A DNA stretch of 9,549 nt from CAYUYH01 sp964449175 (GTDB taxonomy: Bacteria > Planctomycetota > Phycisphaerae > SM23-33), in assembly GCA_964449175.1 (NCBI GenBank), contig CAYUYH010000098.1, positions 1-9,549 of the forward strand. Reading direction: 5' to 3'. Both the position numbers and the translations under genes were made by a program. This document shows, one piece after another, positions 1 through 7,705 of this stretch (position 1 is the stretch's first letter; every line of letters begins with the position of its first letter). The notes under the pieces were generated by a model that saw only the letters and a program-made list of their open reading frames with translations, made no database searches and was not told where the DNA came from.

Positions 1-195
1 GTCGATCGGCGCCCTGGCCAGTCCCTCGTAGACCTTCGCGCCAGCGGTTGCGAACACGTCGGCCATGGGCCCGCCGGCCGCCACCGACGCCACGGCCACG
101 TGGTGGCCACGCGCCGTCAGCGCAGCGGTCAGGTCGGCGGCGACGGTCTCCGCCCCGCCGAGCTGGAAGTTCCCGCATACGATCAACAGCCGCAT
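1..195 (-). CDS. GT4-type glycosyltransferase, N-terminal fragment (runs off left edge)
   Basis: Only the first 65 codons are present. The protein begins MRLLIVCGNFQLGGAET, which matches the start of GT4 (GT-B fold) glycosyltransferases: a first beta strand followed by a glycine-rich loop with the GGAE signature that sits against the acceptor. It continues with an alternating helix/strand pattern (LTARGHHVAVASV, then GGPMADVF), as expected for the first Rossmann repeats. The ATG at 195 lies inside the end of the preceding family 2 glycosyltransferase gene (13-nt overlap) and has a GGGAGG Shine-Dalgarno sequence 5 nt upstream, so the start is well supported. By context it probably adds a sugar to the lipid-linked repeat unit of the polysaccharide. 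Donor sugar and linkage cannot be judged because the C-terminal nucleotide-sugar domain lies outside the window. Confidence 0.8.
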   Translation of the reverse strand, partial: MRLLIVCGNFQLGGAETVAADLTAALTARGHHVAVASVAAGGPMADVFATAGAKVYEGLARAPID

Positions 196-1124
196 AGCTG
201 CCTCCCGGCCGAGGCCCGCAGCTCGCTCATCAGCCCCGCGGCCAGCCCGGCCGCCAGGCGTAAGTTCCTCCGCCGCCAACCGACCAGCGAGTAGAGAATC
301 GCCAGCACGATGATGCCGGCAAGGTGATAGCCTAGGAGCATCCACGTGCCCGCGCCGCCGGGTGTGGCATTGCGCGCGATGTGGAACATGTTCGCCGCGT
401 AACTTCGTCCGCGGGTGTAGTTCTCCGGCCTGCCGCCGGCGGCCTGGACGTGCTCGACGGTCAACTCTGGCGCGCAGAACAGCGCCTCGCGGGCGCCGAT
501 GCGGAAGGAAAGCTCCGTATCCTCGCCGAGGCTGTATCCGCCGAACGCCTCGGTGAACCGGTATTGCTGGTAGACTCTGCGCCGCAGGCTGGCGGCCCCG
601 CCGACGAATCGCCAGGTGGGCTCGAGCCTGCCCCGCAGTGCGCGCGGCAGCTTGGCGTACCTGGCGGCTGAAACCCGCGGCGCCCAGCGGTTCTCCGCCA
701 GCGCCGCTGCGAGAAGTTGCCACACGCGTCGCGGCAGCCGTGGTCGGGCGGGCTCGACGTATCTGGCGCAGATGCCGCCGACGATGCGCTCGGCATCGGC
801 TTCGTAGAGTTCCTCCAGCCGGGCCAGGAAGTCCGCGGACGCGACGACGTCGTCGTCCAGCATCGCCGCCACGTCCCCGCCGGCCAGCTCCAGGCCGCAA
901 TTCCGCGAGGCGGCCGACGATGGCGGGCCCCGCCGGCAGTCGACGAACCGCACGCCGGCGGCCTCGACATCGCGGGCGAGCCCCGCGTCGATCTCCTCCG
1001 CGCCGTCGTTGATCACGATCATCTCATCCGGCAGCCGCGATTGGGCCAGGACGGACTCGACCGTCCGCTTCAGTGCATCGGGGCGGTCATGCGTGGGCAC
1101 GATGACGGTTATGCTCATCGCCAC
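183..1124 (-). CDS. Family 2 glycosyltransferase, membrane-anchored
   Basis: A 313-residue GT-A fold glycosyltransferase (GT2 family), likely transferring a sugar from a nucleotide donor to the lipid-linked repeat unit at the cytoplasmic face of the inner membrane. It starts with the typical first strand SITVIVPTHDRP. It has the metal/nucleotide-binding LDDDV motif at about residues 89-93, and FVGGAASLRR (about 173-182) followed by GYSLGEDTELSFRI, whose ED pair (201-202) is the usual catalytic-base region. A single hydrophobic segment near residues 262-281 should anchor the C-terminus. I chose the GTG at 1124 because GGAGG lies 8 nt upstream. The ATG at 1118 is an alternative that forms an ATGA overlap with the flippase stop and removes two residues. 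The gene overlaps the flippase by 10 nt and the next glycosyltransferase by 13 nt, suggesting translational coupling. Sugar specificity cannot be read from the sequence. Confidence 0.9.
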   Translation of the reverse strand: MAMSITVIVPTHDRPDALKRTVESVLAQSRLPDEMIVINDGAEEIDAGLARDVEAAGVRFVDCRRGPPSSAASRNCGLELAGGDVAAMLDDDVVASADFLARLEELYEADAERIVGGICARYVEPARPRLPRRVWQLLAAALAENRWAPRVSAARYAKLPRALRGRLEPTWRFVGGAASLRRRVYQQYRFTEAFGGYSLGEDTELSFRIGAREALFCAPELTVEHVQAAGGRPENYTRGRSYAANMFHIARNATPGGAGTWMLLGYHLAGIIVLAILYSLVGWRRRNLRLAAGLAAGLMSELRASAGRQLCGC

Positions 1125-2722
1125 GGCAGGCCCCTCCCCAACAGTGCCGCGTATCGCCGGACCACGTGCGCGAGAAGGCGCTTCTCATGGGCGTTGAACA
1201 GCACGGGCGTGGCGAGCGCCGCGACGATCGCCGCAGCCCAGGCCGCCGCGGCCGCCCACGCCGGCAACAGCAGCAGCAGCGGGCAGGCCATCAGGGCGTA
1301 CGTCGCCGCCCGCAGGCGCACGCCGGCGAGCAGGAAATAGCCGATCGCCACCCCCGTGCCGCCGGCCAGCATGCCGACGCCGGCCGCCCACGCCGCCCCG
1401 GCGGGAGCGTAGTCCCATCGCGGCATCCACCACAGCGCCAGCGCCACGTTGACGGCCCCGCCGGCCAGTGCCGCCATTGCGATCACGATCGGCCTCTCGC
1501 GCAGCCGAGCCACGGTTGTCAGCAGCGAGAGGTTGCTGACGGACTGGAAGAACATCAACATCCCGCCCACCAGCATCACGCCGACGTGGTACTCGGCCGG
1601 CAGCGCGCGGACCCACAGCGGCGCGCTCACGTAGATCGTCGCCGTCAGTGCCATCATCACGACGGTCATGGCCTTGTAGGCGGTCTCCATCAGCGTCATC
1701 GCCTTGGCGCGGTCCGGGCCCTCGTATCGCCGCGCCGTGTGTGCGAAGACCACCGCGAAGGCCGAGTTGCTGATCAACAGCACGCCCTGGGAGAGTTGGA
1801 GCATCGCGCTGAACACGCCGGCGGTCGCCTTGCCCTGGTAGTAGTTGGTAAGCCAGAAGCTGACATGCTGGGCGATCAGCCAGAGTATGTTGCCGATCAT
1901 CGCGACGAAGCCGAACCGCAGCACGCGCGAGAAGGCGCCGTCGAGCCCAGTGCCCTCGACCCGGCCGAGCGCCTCGGAAGGCGGCACGGCCGCCTCCCCG
2001 GCGCCGGCGTCGGCCTCGCCGGGGGCCCACTCGCCCCCGGTCGGCTTGTAGCCCTCGGCGCGGGCGAGCGCGGCCTGAAGGGCGACCGTGCCGGCGGTCA
2101 GCACGATCACTTGAGCGAGGAAGTGCGCGCCGAGCAGCGTCAGCGCGCTGGGCCAGAAGGCCACGGCTGCCACGCCGAAGATCGTGAACGTCACCGAGAA
2201 GGTCAGCTCCGCCGCGGACGCCAGCCTGTATGCCCGCATGCCGAACATGAAGCTGAGCATGTCGTGGTAGAGCGCACCGGCCAGCACGTTGGCCAGCGCG
2301 GCCAGGCAGACGTAGAGCTGGTAGCGATAGGTGAAGGCTGCGTCAGCCCCCGCGCCGCCTGAGACGATGACCCAGTCGGTGATCCACCTGCTGGCGGCCA
2401 TGGCGACGACGGTGGCGGCCAGGGCGACGATCACGCATCGCCCCTGCACGCGGCGGCAGAACGCCCGCAACTGCCGGCGCGCCTCGTAAAGGGCGACGTA
2501 CCGCACCAGGCCGTGGTTCGCCCCAAGCGTGGCCACGGGCGCAGCCACGAGGAAGATCATCACCGCCATCCCCCACAGCCCGTACTCGGCCTGGGTGACG
2601 AGGTGGGCAAAGATCAGCACGCGGGCCAGGCCGAGGGCCTTCTGGACCATCATCGCCGGGACGTAAACGCCCAGCGACTCCGTCATCGAGCCGACCTTCA
2701 GCAGCCGCAGGTGGACCCGCAC
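1115..2722 (-). CDS. Wzx-like polysaccharide flippase (MOP/PST superfamily)
   Basis: A polytopic membrane protein of 535 residues with about 12 to 14 hydrophobic segments in two halves, as in Wzx/PST-type lipid-linked oligosaccharide flippases of the MOP superfamily. The N-terminal stretch from MTESLG through LARVLIFAHLVTQAEYGLWG is typical: a first amphipathic helix, then the conserved 'tpeeYGlwg' region. It likely flips undecaprenyl-linked repeat units from the cytoplasmic to the periplasmic leaflet. The two halves are separated by a hydrophilic Gly/Ala/Glu-rich loop at about residues 221-262, longer than I would expect. The reading frame is open further upstream to 2848, but the GTG at 2722 has a perfect AGGAGG 6 nt away overlapping the preceding stop codon, so I start there; MTESLG (ATG at 2686) is a less likely alternative. 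It sits 10 nt after the ligase/polymerase gene and overlaps the next glycosyltransferase. Family assignment is firm; the substrate is unknown. Confidence 0.9.
   Translation of the reverse strand: MRVHLRLLKVGSMTESLGVYVPAMMVQKALGLARVLIFAHLVTQAEYGLWGMAVMIFLVAAPVATLGANHGLVRYVALYEARRQLRAFCRRVQGRCVIVALAATVVAMAASRWITDWVIVSGGAGADAAFTYRYQLYVCLAALANVLAGALYHDMLSFMFGMRAYRLASAAELTFSVTFTIFGVAAVAFWPSALTLLGAHFLAQVIVLTAGTVALQAALARAEGYKPTGGEWAPGEADAGAGEAAVPPSEALGRVEGTGLDGAFSRVLRFGFVAMIGNILWLIAQHVSFWLTNYYQGKATAGVFSAMLQLSQGVLLISNSAFAVVFAHTARRYEGPDRAKAMTLMETAYKAMTVVMMALTATIYVSAPLWVRALPAEYHVGVMLVGGMLMFFQSVSNLSLLTTVARLRERPIVIAMAALAGGAVNVALALWWMPRWDYAPAGAAWAAGVGMLAGGTGVAIGYFLLAGVRLRAATYALMACPLLLLLPAWAAAAAWAAAIVAALATPVLFNAHEKRLLAHVVRRYAALLGRGLPWR
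1133..1137 (-). promoter_or_regulatory. Ribosome binding site of the GT2 gene
   Basis: On the minus strand this reads GGAGG, 8 nt before the GTG at 1124 and 14 nt before the ATG at 1118. It lies inside the 3' end of the flippase gene. The spacing supports the GTG start, though coupling through the ATGA overlap at 1118 remains possible. Confidence 0.5.
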
Positions 2723-2728
2723 GGGGCG

Positions 2729-2734
2729 CCTCCT
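2729..2734 (-). promoter_or_regulatory. Ribosome binding site fixing the GTG start of the flippase
   Basis: On the minus strand this reads AGGAGG, 6 nt before the GTG at 2722, and its first two bases are the last two of the ligase stop codon TAG. It is the strongest Shine-Dalgarno sequence I found in the operon. It favours the GTG over both the upstream open frame to 2848 and the internal ATG at 2686. Confidence 0.75.
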
Positions 2735-4253
2735 AACCCGCCGCCGCGGACGTCGCCGCCGGCAGGTCCAGGCCGTGCGGCTCGAGCAGCCGGTTGAAGC
2801 CGACCACCAGTCCCGCGAACGACCAGAACAGGGCGCTGCTGGCCACATCCCACAGCGGGTCGACTAGCATCGCGTCGGTCAGCCACGCCGCGCCGACCGC
2901 CCAGAAGACCACCACGAACTGCCGCGACAGCAGCCCCTGCGCGGTGGCCGGTATCTTGCGATACAGCAGCAGCGACTCGCGGAACAGCAGGACCAGCACG
3001 GCCAGGGTCAGAGTGACCCCGATGATGCCCGTCTCGGCGGCCATCACCAGCAGCAGGTTGTGCGGCGTGGCCAGGCCCGTGCCCAGCCGAGTGAGCTTGG
3101 CCGGGTCGGACCATAGCTGCTGCTCGGCGGCCAGGTAGTGCCCGAAGCCCGCCCCCGCCAGCGGGCTGGACTTGAATATCTGCCAGCTCCGCTGGGCGAG
3201 GACCCACCTGCCGATGATCGGCGCCTTTTGTGCGACGCCGCCGGTGGCGCGCTGCTGGCCGGCCAGGTTGGACCAGAACACCGCCACGATCAATGTCAGC
3301 GTAACGACGGCCACCGCCAGCTTGCTCTTGCCCGCGCGACGGCGCGAGCCCCACAGCAGCCAGATCGCCCCGGCCAGCAGGAACGCGACGTAGCCGCTCC
3401 GCAGCCCGGTGAAGAAGATCGCCGGCGGTATCAGGACAGCCTGGACGACCAGGGCGGCGCGATACGTGCCCCGCAGCCGCCGGATGAGGAACATGTCCGC
3501 GTAGAACAGCGTCACCAGCAGGATCGCCTGCGGGTTGCACATGGTGTATGCGCCGCGGGCACGGTCGAAGTGGATGCCGTATGTGGGCCCCCAGCTCGGC
3601 TGGTTTATGTAGGCCGGGAAGATGAACGCCCTCGCGCCGCCGAGCCCCCGGATCGCGGCGTACTGGAGGTAGGCGATGTACAGCGCGTACCACCCGTAGA
3701 TGGTCAGCGGGATAAGCGCCCAGGCGATCTGCGACTCCCGGCGCGTCGAGGCGTAGACCAGCAGGAACATCGTGAACGGCAGCAGCAGCGCGCCCATGAA
3801 GCGGAAGTACGGCGCGGTCGGCAGGGGCGAGTCCTCAGCGACCCAGCCGGCGACGTGCGCGCTTACGGCGCAGCAGGCCAGCAGGCCGGCCATCGCCCAC
3901 AACAACGGGCGCCGGAGCCGCGGAATGCGCCTGCGAAGCGCGAAGTGCACCACGAACGCCACGGCCGCCGCCATGAACAGCAGCCGCGGGATGGTCATGT
4001 TGAAGAACCCCTCGATCTGGAGCACCCAGAACGGGCGGTCCAGCATGCCGAACGACAGCACCCACATCCACGCCCAGACGGTGATCTCCCACTTGATCGC
4101 CCAGTAGACCAGCAACCCCGCCCCAGCCAGCGCGAGGAACGCCCACGGCAGCAGCGGTGGCAACAGGGAAGAGACAACCGCCGTCGCGGCGGCCAGGCAG
4201 GCCAACACGCCGAGGGCAATGGAATCGATTCTCTGGTGGGCGACCATCGGCAT
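2733..4253 (-). CDS. O-antigen ligase/polymerase family membrane protein (Wzy/WaaL-like)
   Basis: A 506-residue, very hydrophobic protein with roughly 11 to 13 transmembrane segments. The C-terminal half shows the Wzy_C/O-antigen ligase pattern: FFTGLRSGYVAFLLAG (about 280-295, with the conserved Arg 285), a periplasmic loop with SPLAGAGFGHY (363-373), then PHNLLLVMAAETGIIG (397-412), whose His-Asn and downstream Glu are hallmarks of the family. It most likely polymerises lipid-linked repeat units in the periplasm (Wzy role). A ligase role (WaaL) cannot be excluded because the two share this domain; location in an export operon with Wzz and Wza homologues favours polymerase. The ATG at 4253 has GAGG 7 nt upstream; an ATG two codons later is possible. 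It lies 36 nt after the kinase-like gene, and its stop overlaps the flippase's Shine-Dalgarno sequence. Confidence 0.88.
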   Translation of the reverse strand: MPMVAHQRIDSIALGVLACLAAATAVVSSLLPPLLPWAFLALAGAGLLVYWAIKWEITVWAWMWVLSFGMLDRPFWVLQIEGFFNMTIPRLLFMAAAVAFVVHFALRRRIPRLRRPLLWAMAGLLACCAVSAHVAGWVAEDSPLPTAPYFRFMGALLLPFTMFLLVYASTRRESQIAWALIPLTIYGWYALYIAYLQYAAIRGLGGARAFIFPAYINQPSWGPTYGIHFDRARGAYTMCNPQAILLVTLFYADMFLIRRLRGTYRAALVVQAVLIPPAIFFTGLRSGYVAFLLAGAIWLLWGSRRRAGKSKLAVAVVTLTLIVAVFWSNLAGQQRATGGVAQKAPIIGRWVLAQRSWQIFKSSPLAGAGFGHYLAAEQQLWSDPAKLTRLGTGLATPHNLLLVMAAETGIIGVTLTLAVLVLLFRESLLLYRKIPATAQGLLSRQFVVVFWAVGAAWLTDAMLVDPLWDVASSALFWSFAGLVVGFNRLLEPHGLDLPAATSAAAG

Positions 4254-4289
4254 CGGTTGACCTCGCCGCCTTGTCTGACGGTCGGCCCG

Positions 4290-4964
4290 CTACACGCGTT
4301 TGTAGAGGAACCTCGGGATCGGATACGTGCGGAGGTTCAGCACGAGCCCGGCCAGTCGGCCGCTGCCCGCTTCCAGGCGCTTCTTGGCCTGCGCGACCGC
4401 CTCGCGCGGCGTGTGATCGGTGTGCGCGACAAGCACGACGTCCTTTACCGCCCCGGCCAGGATCTGCGCGTCGGGATAGTGGTTCACAGAGGCGACGTCG
4501 ACCAGGACGCGGTCGTACCCGTCGCAGAGCGTGGCCAGGAACTCGGCCAGGCGATCGCTGCGGAGCACCTCAAGCCGCCTCTGGCCGCCGTCGCCGATGG
4601 CGTAGACGTCCAGGCCGCTGTTGATCCGCTGCGCGGCGGACTCTGGCGCCGTGCCGTCGGCGATGATCTCGGCCACTCCGGGGCTCTGGCGTGCGCCGAT
4701 CATGCGGTGGATGTCCGGCTCGCGGAGGTTCAGGTCGACCAGTGCGACGCGGTCCGCCCCGGCCGGCGTGCTGCCGGCCAGCGCCAGCCCGCACGCGATC
4801 GTCGTGGCGCCCTCTCGGCGGTCGGCGGCGCAGAGAAGCACGCTCTTGCCGACAGTTCGGCCCGAGTAGAACAGCGACGCCCAGAGTCCGCGGAAGATGT
4901 CCTCCGCCTGGGCGCTGAGGAACGCCTTAGCCGTTGACTGTGATTGCTCGATCGCCTGCGCCAT
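4290..4964 (-). CDS. CpsD/Wzc-like P-loop ATPase with degenerate Walker A motif (probable pseudokinase)
   Basis: A 224-residue soluble protein of the ParA/MinD-like class that includes the bacterial tyrosine kinases CpsD, CapB and the Wzc cytoplasmic domain. The order of motifs fits: AEDIFRGLWASLFYS (about 20-34) corresponds to the 'EafR.LrtnL' helix, a P-loop region follows (47-57), then Walker A' RVALVDLNLREPDIHRMIG (72-90), Walker B YDRVLVDVASVN (150-161) and a closing strand LAGLVLNLR. The P-loop reads ADRREGATTIA where active members have GxGKST/GEGKTT, so the phosphate-binding lysine is alanine (residue 53, codon GCC at 4808-4806). The tail ends YPIPRFLYKRV and has no tyrosine cluster. 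It starts 3 nt after the Wzz-like gene, so it is probably that protein's cytoplasmic partner. I infer a regulatory or structural role rather than autophosphorylation. Fold assignment is good; biochemical activity is doubtful. Confidence 0.85.
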   Translation of the reverse strand: MAQAIEQSQSTAKAFLSAQAEDIFRGLWASLFYSGRTVGKSVLLCAADRREGATTIACGLALAGSTPAGADRVALVDLNLREPDIHRMIGARQSPGVAEIIADGTAPESAAQRINSGLDVYAIGDGGQRRLEVLRSDRLAEFLATLCDGYDRVLVDVASVNHYPDAQILAGAVKDVVLVAHTDHTPREAVAQAKKRLEAGSGRLAGLVLNLRTYPIPRFLYKRV

Positions 4965-4967
4965 GGT

Positions 4968-6524
4968 TCACCTCATTGCACGGATTGCCCGCCTGCCAAG
5001 CCTTGGGACCGAGGCCAGCACCGTCGTGCCGAGGTATCGCTCGGCGCCGTCGATGCTCTTGATTGAATGGTCGAAGTGGTCGGCCAGGAACGCGTACACC
5101 AGCGACAGCACGAGTCCGCTGACCACGCCGATGAGTATGTTCACCATCACCAGCGGGCGGCGCGGGAATTCCACGTCCGGGCGGGATGCCTCGTCGATCA
5201 CCGAGACAAGCAATGGGCGGGCGGAGACCTTCTCAGCCGTCAGGGCCGACGCCAGGCGACGCTGCTCTTCGTTGAATATCTCCTGGCTGGCCTCGACGGC
5301 CCTCTGTAGCATCTGGTACTTGGCCACCTTGGACGCAAGGTTGTCGACCCGTCCGCGGTCCTCGACGACCTTCTGGGCCAGCACGCCGTGCCGAGCGGTC
5401 AGCACGGATATGTCCTGCTGGAGCCTGGTAGACTGCTTGGCCAGCTCGCCGCGCAGGTCGGCCTGGGCGGCGGCAATCTCCGCCCGAGCGGTCTGGACCT
5501 GCTGGAACTCATCGGTGTAGCGAGGCTCCAGGCCGTGGAGGGTGATCTTCGCCTCGACGATCCGTCCCTGGATCTTCTCGATTACGGGGTTGGCCGCGGT
5601 TACCGCGTCGGGAATGACAAGGGTGGCATCGTCAGCCTTGGCCAGCTCGGTATCGACCGCGGCCTTGAGCGCGCCAAGCTCAGCCAGCTTCGCCTCGATC
5701 GTGTTGATCTCGCCGCGGAACCGCGTCGCGAGGCTCGCGTCGCCGATCTCCGCGCCGACGGCCTGCCCGCCGACCATGTTGATCACCTGGAGCAGGTCGC
5801 CCTTCAGCTCGTCCTCGATGAAGCGGTTGAGGGCGTTGGAGGAGTCCTCGAGGTTCTTCTTGGCCAACGCGAGCGACTGCTGCTGGAGCAGGTCGGTGGC
5901 CTGCCTGGTGCGCTGGCTCTCTAGGTAGGTGTATCGCGTGAGGTATGCGTCCTTGATGCCCTGGGCGAGCTCGGCGGCCTGTGCGGCGGCGGCCTCGCGC
6001 GGCGACTTGCCGCGGGTCGGCTTGACGACGTCGTCCTCGGACCAGTCCACGCGAATGGCGAACGTCTGCGTGAAGGTCACGTCGGGCCCGCCCGGCGTGA
6101 GGACGCTCACCCGCCGCCGCAGTGTCCGCATCAGCTTGCTGTTGCGGTTGATGAAGTCGCCGATCTGCTCGTCGCTGTACGACGCCCCGTCGGGGCGGAT
6201 CGCCGCGCCCGCCTCCACCGGCACGCCCATGACGCCCATCATGGCCGAGGCTAGCACGTGGTCGCTCATGATGATCTCGCGCTGCGTGACCACGAACAGC
6301 GAGACCTTGTCCCGCAGGAGCGTGACCTGCTCTTCCAGCGGGTTGCCGAGGATGCTCGGGCGGGCCAGCAGCGACACCTCGCTGCGGTACCACCTCGGGG
6401 CCAGGTGCGTCGCCGCGACGGTGGCGCCCACGACGACGACGAATATCACGGCCATCCCCAGGAAACGGCTGGCCACGACCCTGACTATCTCACGCAGCGT
6501 TCTGCTGGTATATGCTTCGGCCAT
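4968..6524 (-). CDS. Wzz/GNVR-type polysaccharide co-polymerase (chain-length determinant)
   Basis: A 518-residue inner-membrane protein with the layout of polysaccharide co-polymerases. A short cytoplasmic N-terminus precedes TM1 (about 21-39). The typical post-TM1 motif APRWYRSEVSLLARP follows, then a long periplasmic part rich in heptad-like coiled coil (about 175-245 and 340-430), a proline-rich DEASRPDVEFPRRP (444-457), TM2 (about 458-480), and a cytoplasmic tail with FDHSIKSIDGAERYLGTTVLASVPRLG. That tail matches the segment linking TM2 to the kinase domain in Wzc/CpsC-type proteins, but the protein stops there, and the kinase-like domain is a separate gene 3 nt downstream. It probably sets chain length and supports translocation with the Wza-like exporter. 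The ATG at 6524 has GAGG 6 nt upstream. It is 37 nt after the exporter gene, with no convincing terminator between. Confidence 0.92.
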   Translation of the reverse strand: MAEAYTSRTLREIVRVVASRFLGMAVIFVVVVGATVAATHLAPRWYRSEVSLLARPSILGNPLEEQVTLLRDKVSLFVVTQREIIMSDHVLASAMMGVMGVPVEAGAAIRPDGASYSDEQIGDFINRNSKLMRTLRRRVSVLTPGGPDVTFTQTFAIRVDWSEDDVVKPTRGKSPREAAAAQAAELAQGIKDAYLTRYTYLESQRTRQATDLLQQQSLALAKKNLEDSSNALNRFIEDELKGDLLQVINMVGGQAVGAEIGDASLATRFRGEINTIEAKLAELGALKAAVDTELAKADDATLVIPDAVTAANPVIEKIQGRIVEAKITLHGLEPRYTDEFQQVQTARAEIAAAQADLRGELAKQSTRLQQDISVLTARHGVLAQKVVEDRGRVDNLASKVAKYQMLQRAVEASQEIFNEEQRRLASALTAEKVSARPLLVSVIDEASRPDVEFPRRPLVMVNILIGVVSGLVLSLVYAFLADHFDHSIKSIDGAERYLGTTVLASVPRLGRRAIRAMR

Positions 6525-6561
6525 CTTGCACCTCGCAAAGGCGCCTGCCTGCGGGGAGGCC

Positions 6562-7701
6562 CTAGTACCGCGGGTTGATGAAGTTCACGTTGTCGTTCAT
6601 GTTGTAGCCGGCGCTGCTGGAGAAGCCGCCGACCGCGCGTATGCCGCGCGTCCAGACGTAGTCGATGTAGTCCGCCCGCTTGGCGATTTCGGTGGTCGGC
6701 ACGTAGATGATGTCGCCGTCCTCCAGCCAGACGTCGTATCTGTAGTTGTCGGCCGAGGCGACCACGCGTCCGTCGGCAGTCTTGCGGCGGTTCTCCAGGA
6801 GCTGGTGGACGTTGATGATGGCGATCTGCGGCTGGGGCAGATGGCGGCGGCGGACCAGCATGACCCTGCTCAGCTCAGCCCTGGTCGGCGTGTATCCGCC
6901 CGCCTGGGCGATCGCACCCAGCAGCGTCAGCTCGGCCGAGGGTGTGCTGACCACGCCGGTCTTGTTGAACAGCGCGCCGGGTATCCGCACCTCGCCGAGG
7001 ACGTAGACCTGCATTGGCGCCGCCTGCTGGAGGTTGACGGTCACTTCCAGTTCGGGCAGCTTGGCCTCGGCGTAGGCGTCATTGAGGGTCTTGTGGAGTT
7101 CGTTGATCCTCATCCCGGCCGCGTGGACCGGCTGGATGAACGGCAGCGATATCGTCCCGTCCGGCGCGACGGGCACCAGGCGGCTCTGGCCGCGCGGGGC
7201 GGTCTTGATCGCCTCCTTCAGCTCGGCGATGTTCACGTTGGACTGTTTGAAGCTGACGGTGAGGTTAGGCCTCTTGATGTACTTGCCGTATTTCTTCTCC
7301 AGCTCGGCCTGCACGTCCATGATGTTGCGGTCGAAGACGTGCACCTGCCCGATCAGGTCCAGCCTCAGCGTGCCGTCCGACTGGACCTGCTCGGTCTGGC
7401 TAAGCTCGGGATTGAACGGGAAGCGTATCTCGATGACGTCCTGGATCTTGATCTTGTAGTCCCGGGCCTCGCGGTGTCGGATGTGGTAGATGATCTCCAG
7501 GCTGTCGCCCTCGCGGATTCGGTAGTCGCGGCGGACGATCTGCGCGACGGGGATCTGCTGCGGAGGCCAATTGTCGCGAAGGAACTCCGCCGGCATCGTG
7601 CCCAGGGCGCTGGTCGGCGGCGGCGGTTTGCAGCCGCCGGGTACGGTCAAGGCGATTGCGGCCACCACCAGGCACGCGGCTCGAAGCATTCTCACGTTCA
7701 T
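6562..7701 (-). CDS. Wza-like polysaccharide export lipoprotein (Poly_export + SLBB)
   Basis: A 379-residue outer-membrane polysaccharide export protein. The N-terminus is a lipoprotein signal: basic MNVRMLRAAC, a hydrophobic core, then VPGGC with the predicted lipidated Cys at 24; Pro at -3 is a weak lipobox position. The PES domain follows at about 59-165. It has two copies of the opening motif, DYRIREGDSLEI (59-70) and DYKIKIQDVIEI (81-92), then SDGTLRLDLIGQV (108-120) and a 'L..KYGKYIKRPNLTVS' end. After a further VAPDGTISLP stretch comes an SLBB domain (about 230-340), beginning MQVYVLGEVRIPGALF with LLGAIAQAGGYTP, and ending EDGDIIYVP. It likely forms the export channel acting with the Wzz-like protein. 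The frame is open to an ATG at 7731, but that would overlap the previous gene; the ATG at 7701 gives a clean signal peptide and GAGG 7 nt away. It lies 4 nt after the SPOR gene. Confidence 0.92.
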   Translation of the reverse strand: MNVRMLRAACLVVAAIALTVPGGCKPPPPTSALGTMPAEFLRDNWPPQQIPVAQIVRRDYRIREGDSLEIIYHIRHREARDYKIKIQDVIEIRFPFNPELSQTEQVQSDGTLRLDLIGQVHVFDRNIMDVQAELEKKYGKYIKRPNLTVSFKQSNVNIAELKEAIKTAPRGQSRLVPVAPDGTISLPFIQPVHAAGMRINELHKTLNDAYAEAKLPELEVTVNLQQAAPMQVYVLGEVRIPGALFNKTGVVSTPSAELTLLGAIAQAGGYTPTRAELSRVMLVRRRHLPQPQIAIINVHQLLENRRKTADGRVVASADNYRYDVWLEDGDIIYVPTTEIAKRADYIDYVWTRGIRAVGGFSSSAGYNMNDNVNFINPRY

Positions 7702-7705
7702 GTCC

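Noticed and set aside
2723..2848. Longer N-terminus of the flippase (open frame to 2848)
   Set aside because: The extra 42 residues are Arg/Pro/Trp-rich, overlap the end of the ligase gene and have no homology-like pattern; the GTG at 2722 has a perfect ribosome binding site.
2698..3693. Minus-strand open frame of 331 codons overlapping the ligase gene
   Set aside because: It is a frame-shifted reading of the ligase sequence, Arg/Gly/Pro-rich, with no membrane segments or motifs.
3138..4937. A 599-codon open frame on the plus strand
   Set aside because: It lies antisense to the ligase and kinase-like genes. Its translation is Arg/Gln/Pro-rich with no recognisable domain, as expected for the mirror frame of high-GC coding sequence.
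6525..6561. The 37-nt gap between the Wza-like and Wzz-like genes as a possible terminator or internal promoter
   Set aside because: It contains only a short AGGCGCCT palindrome with no loop or T-run, and no promoter-like hexamers.
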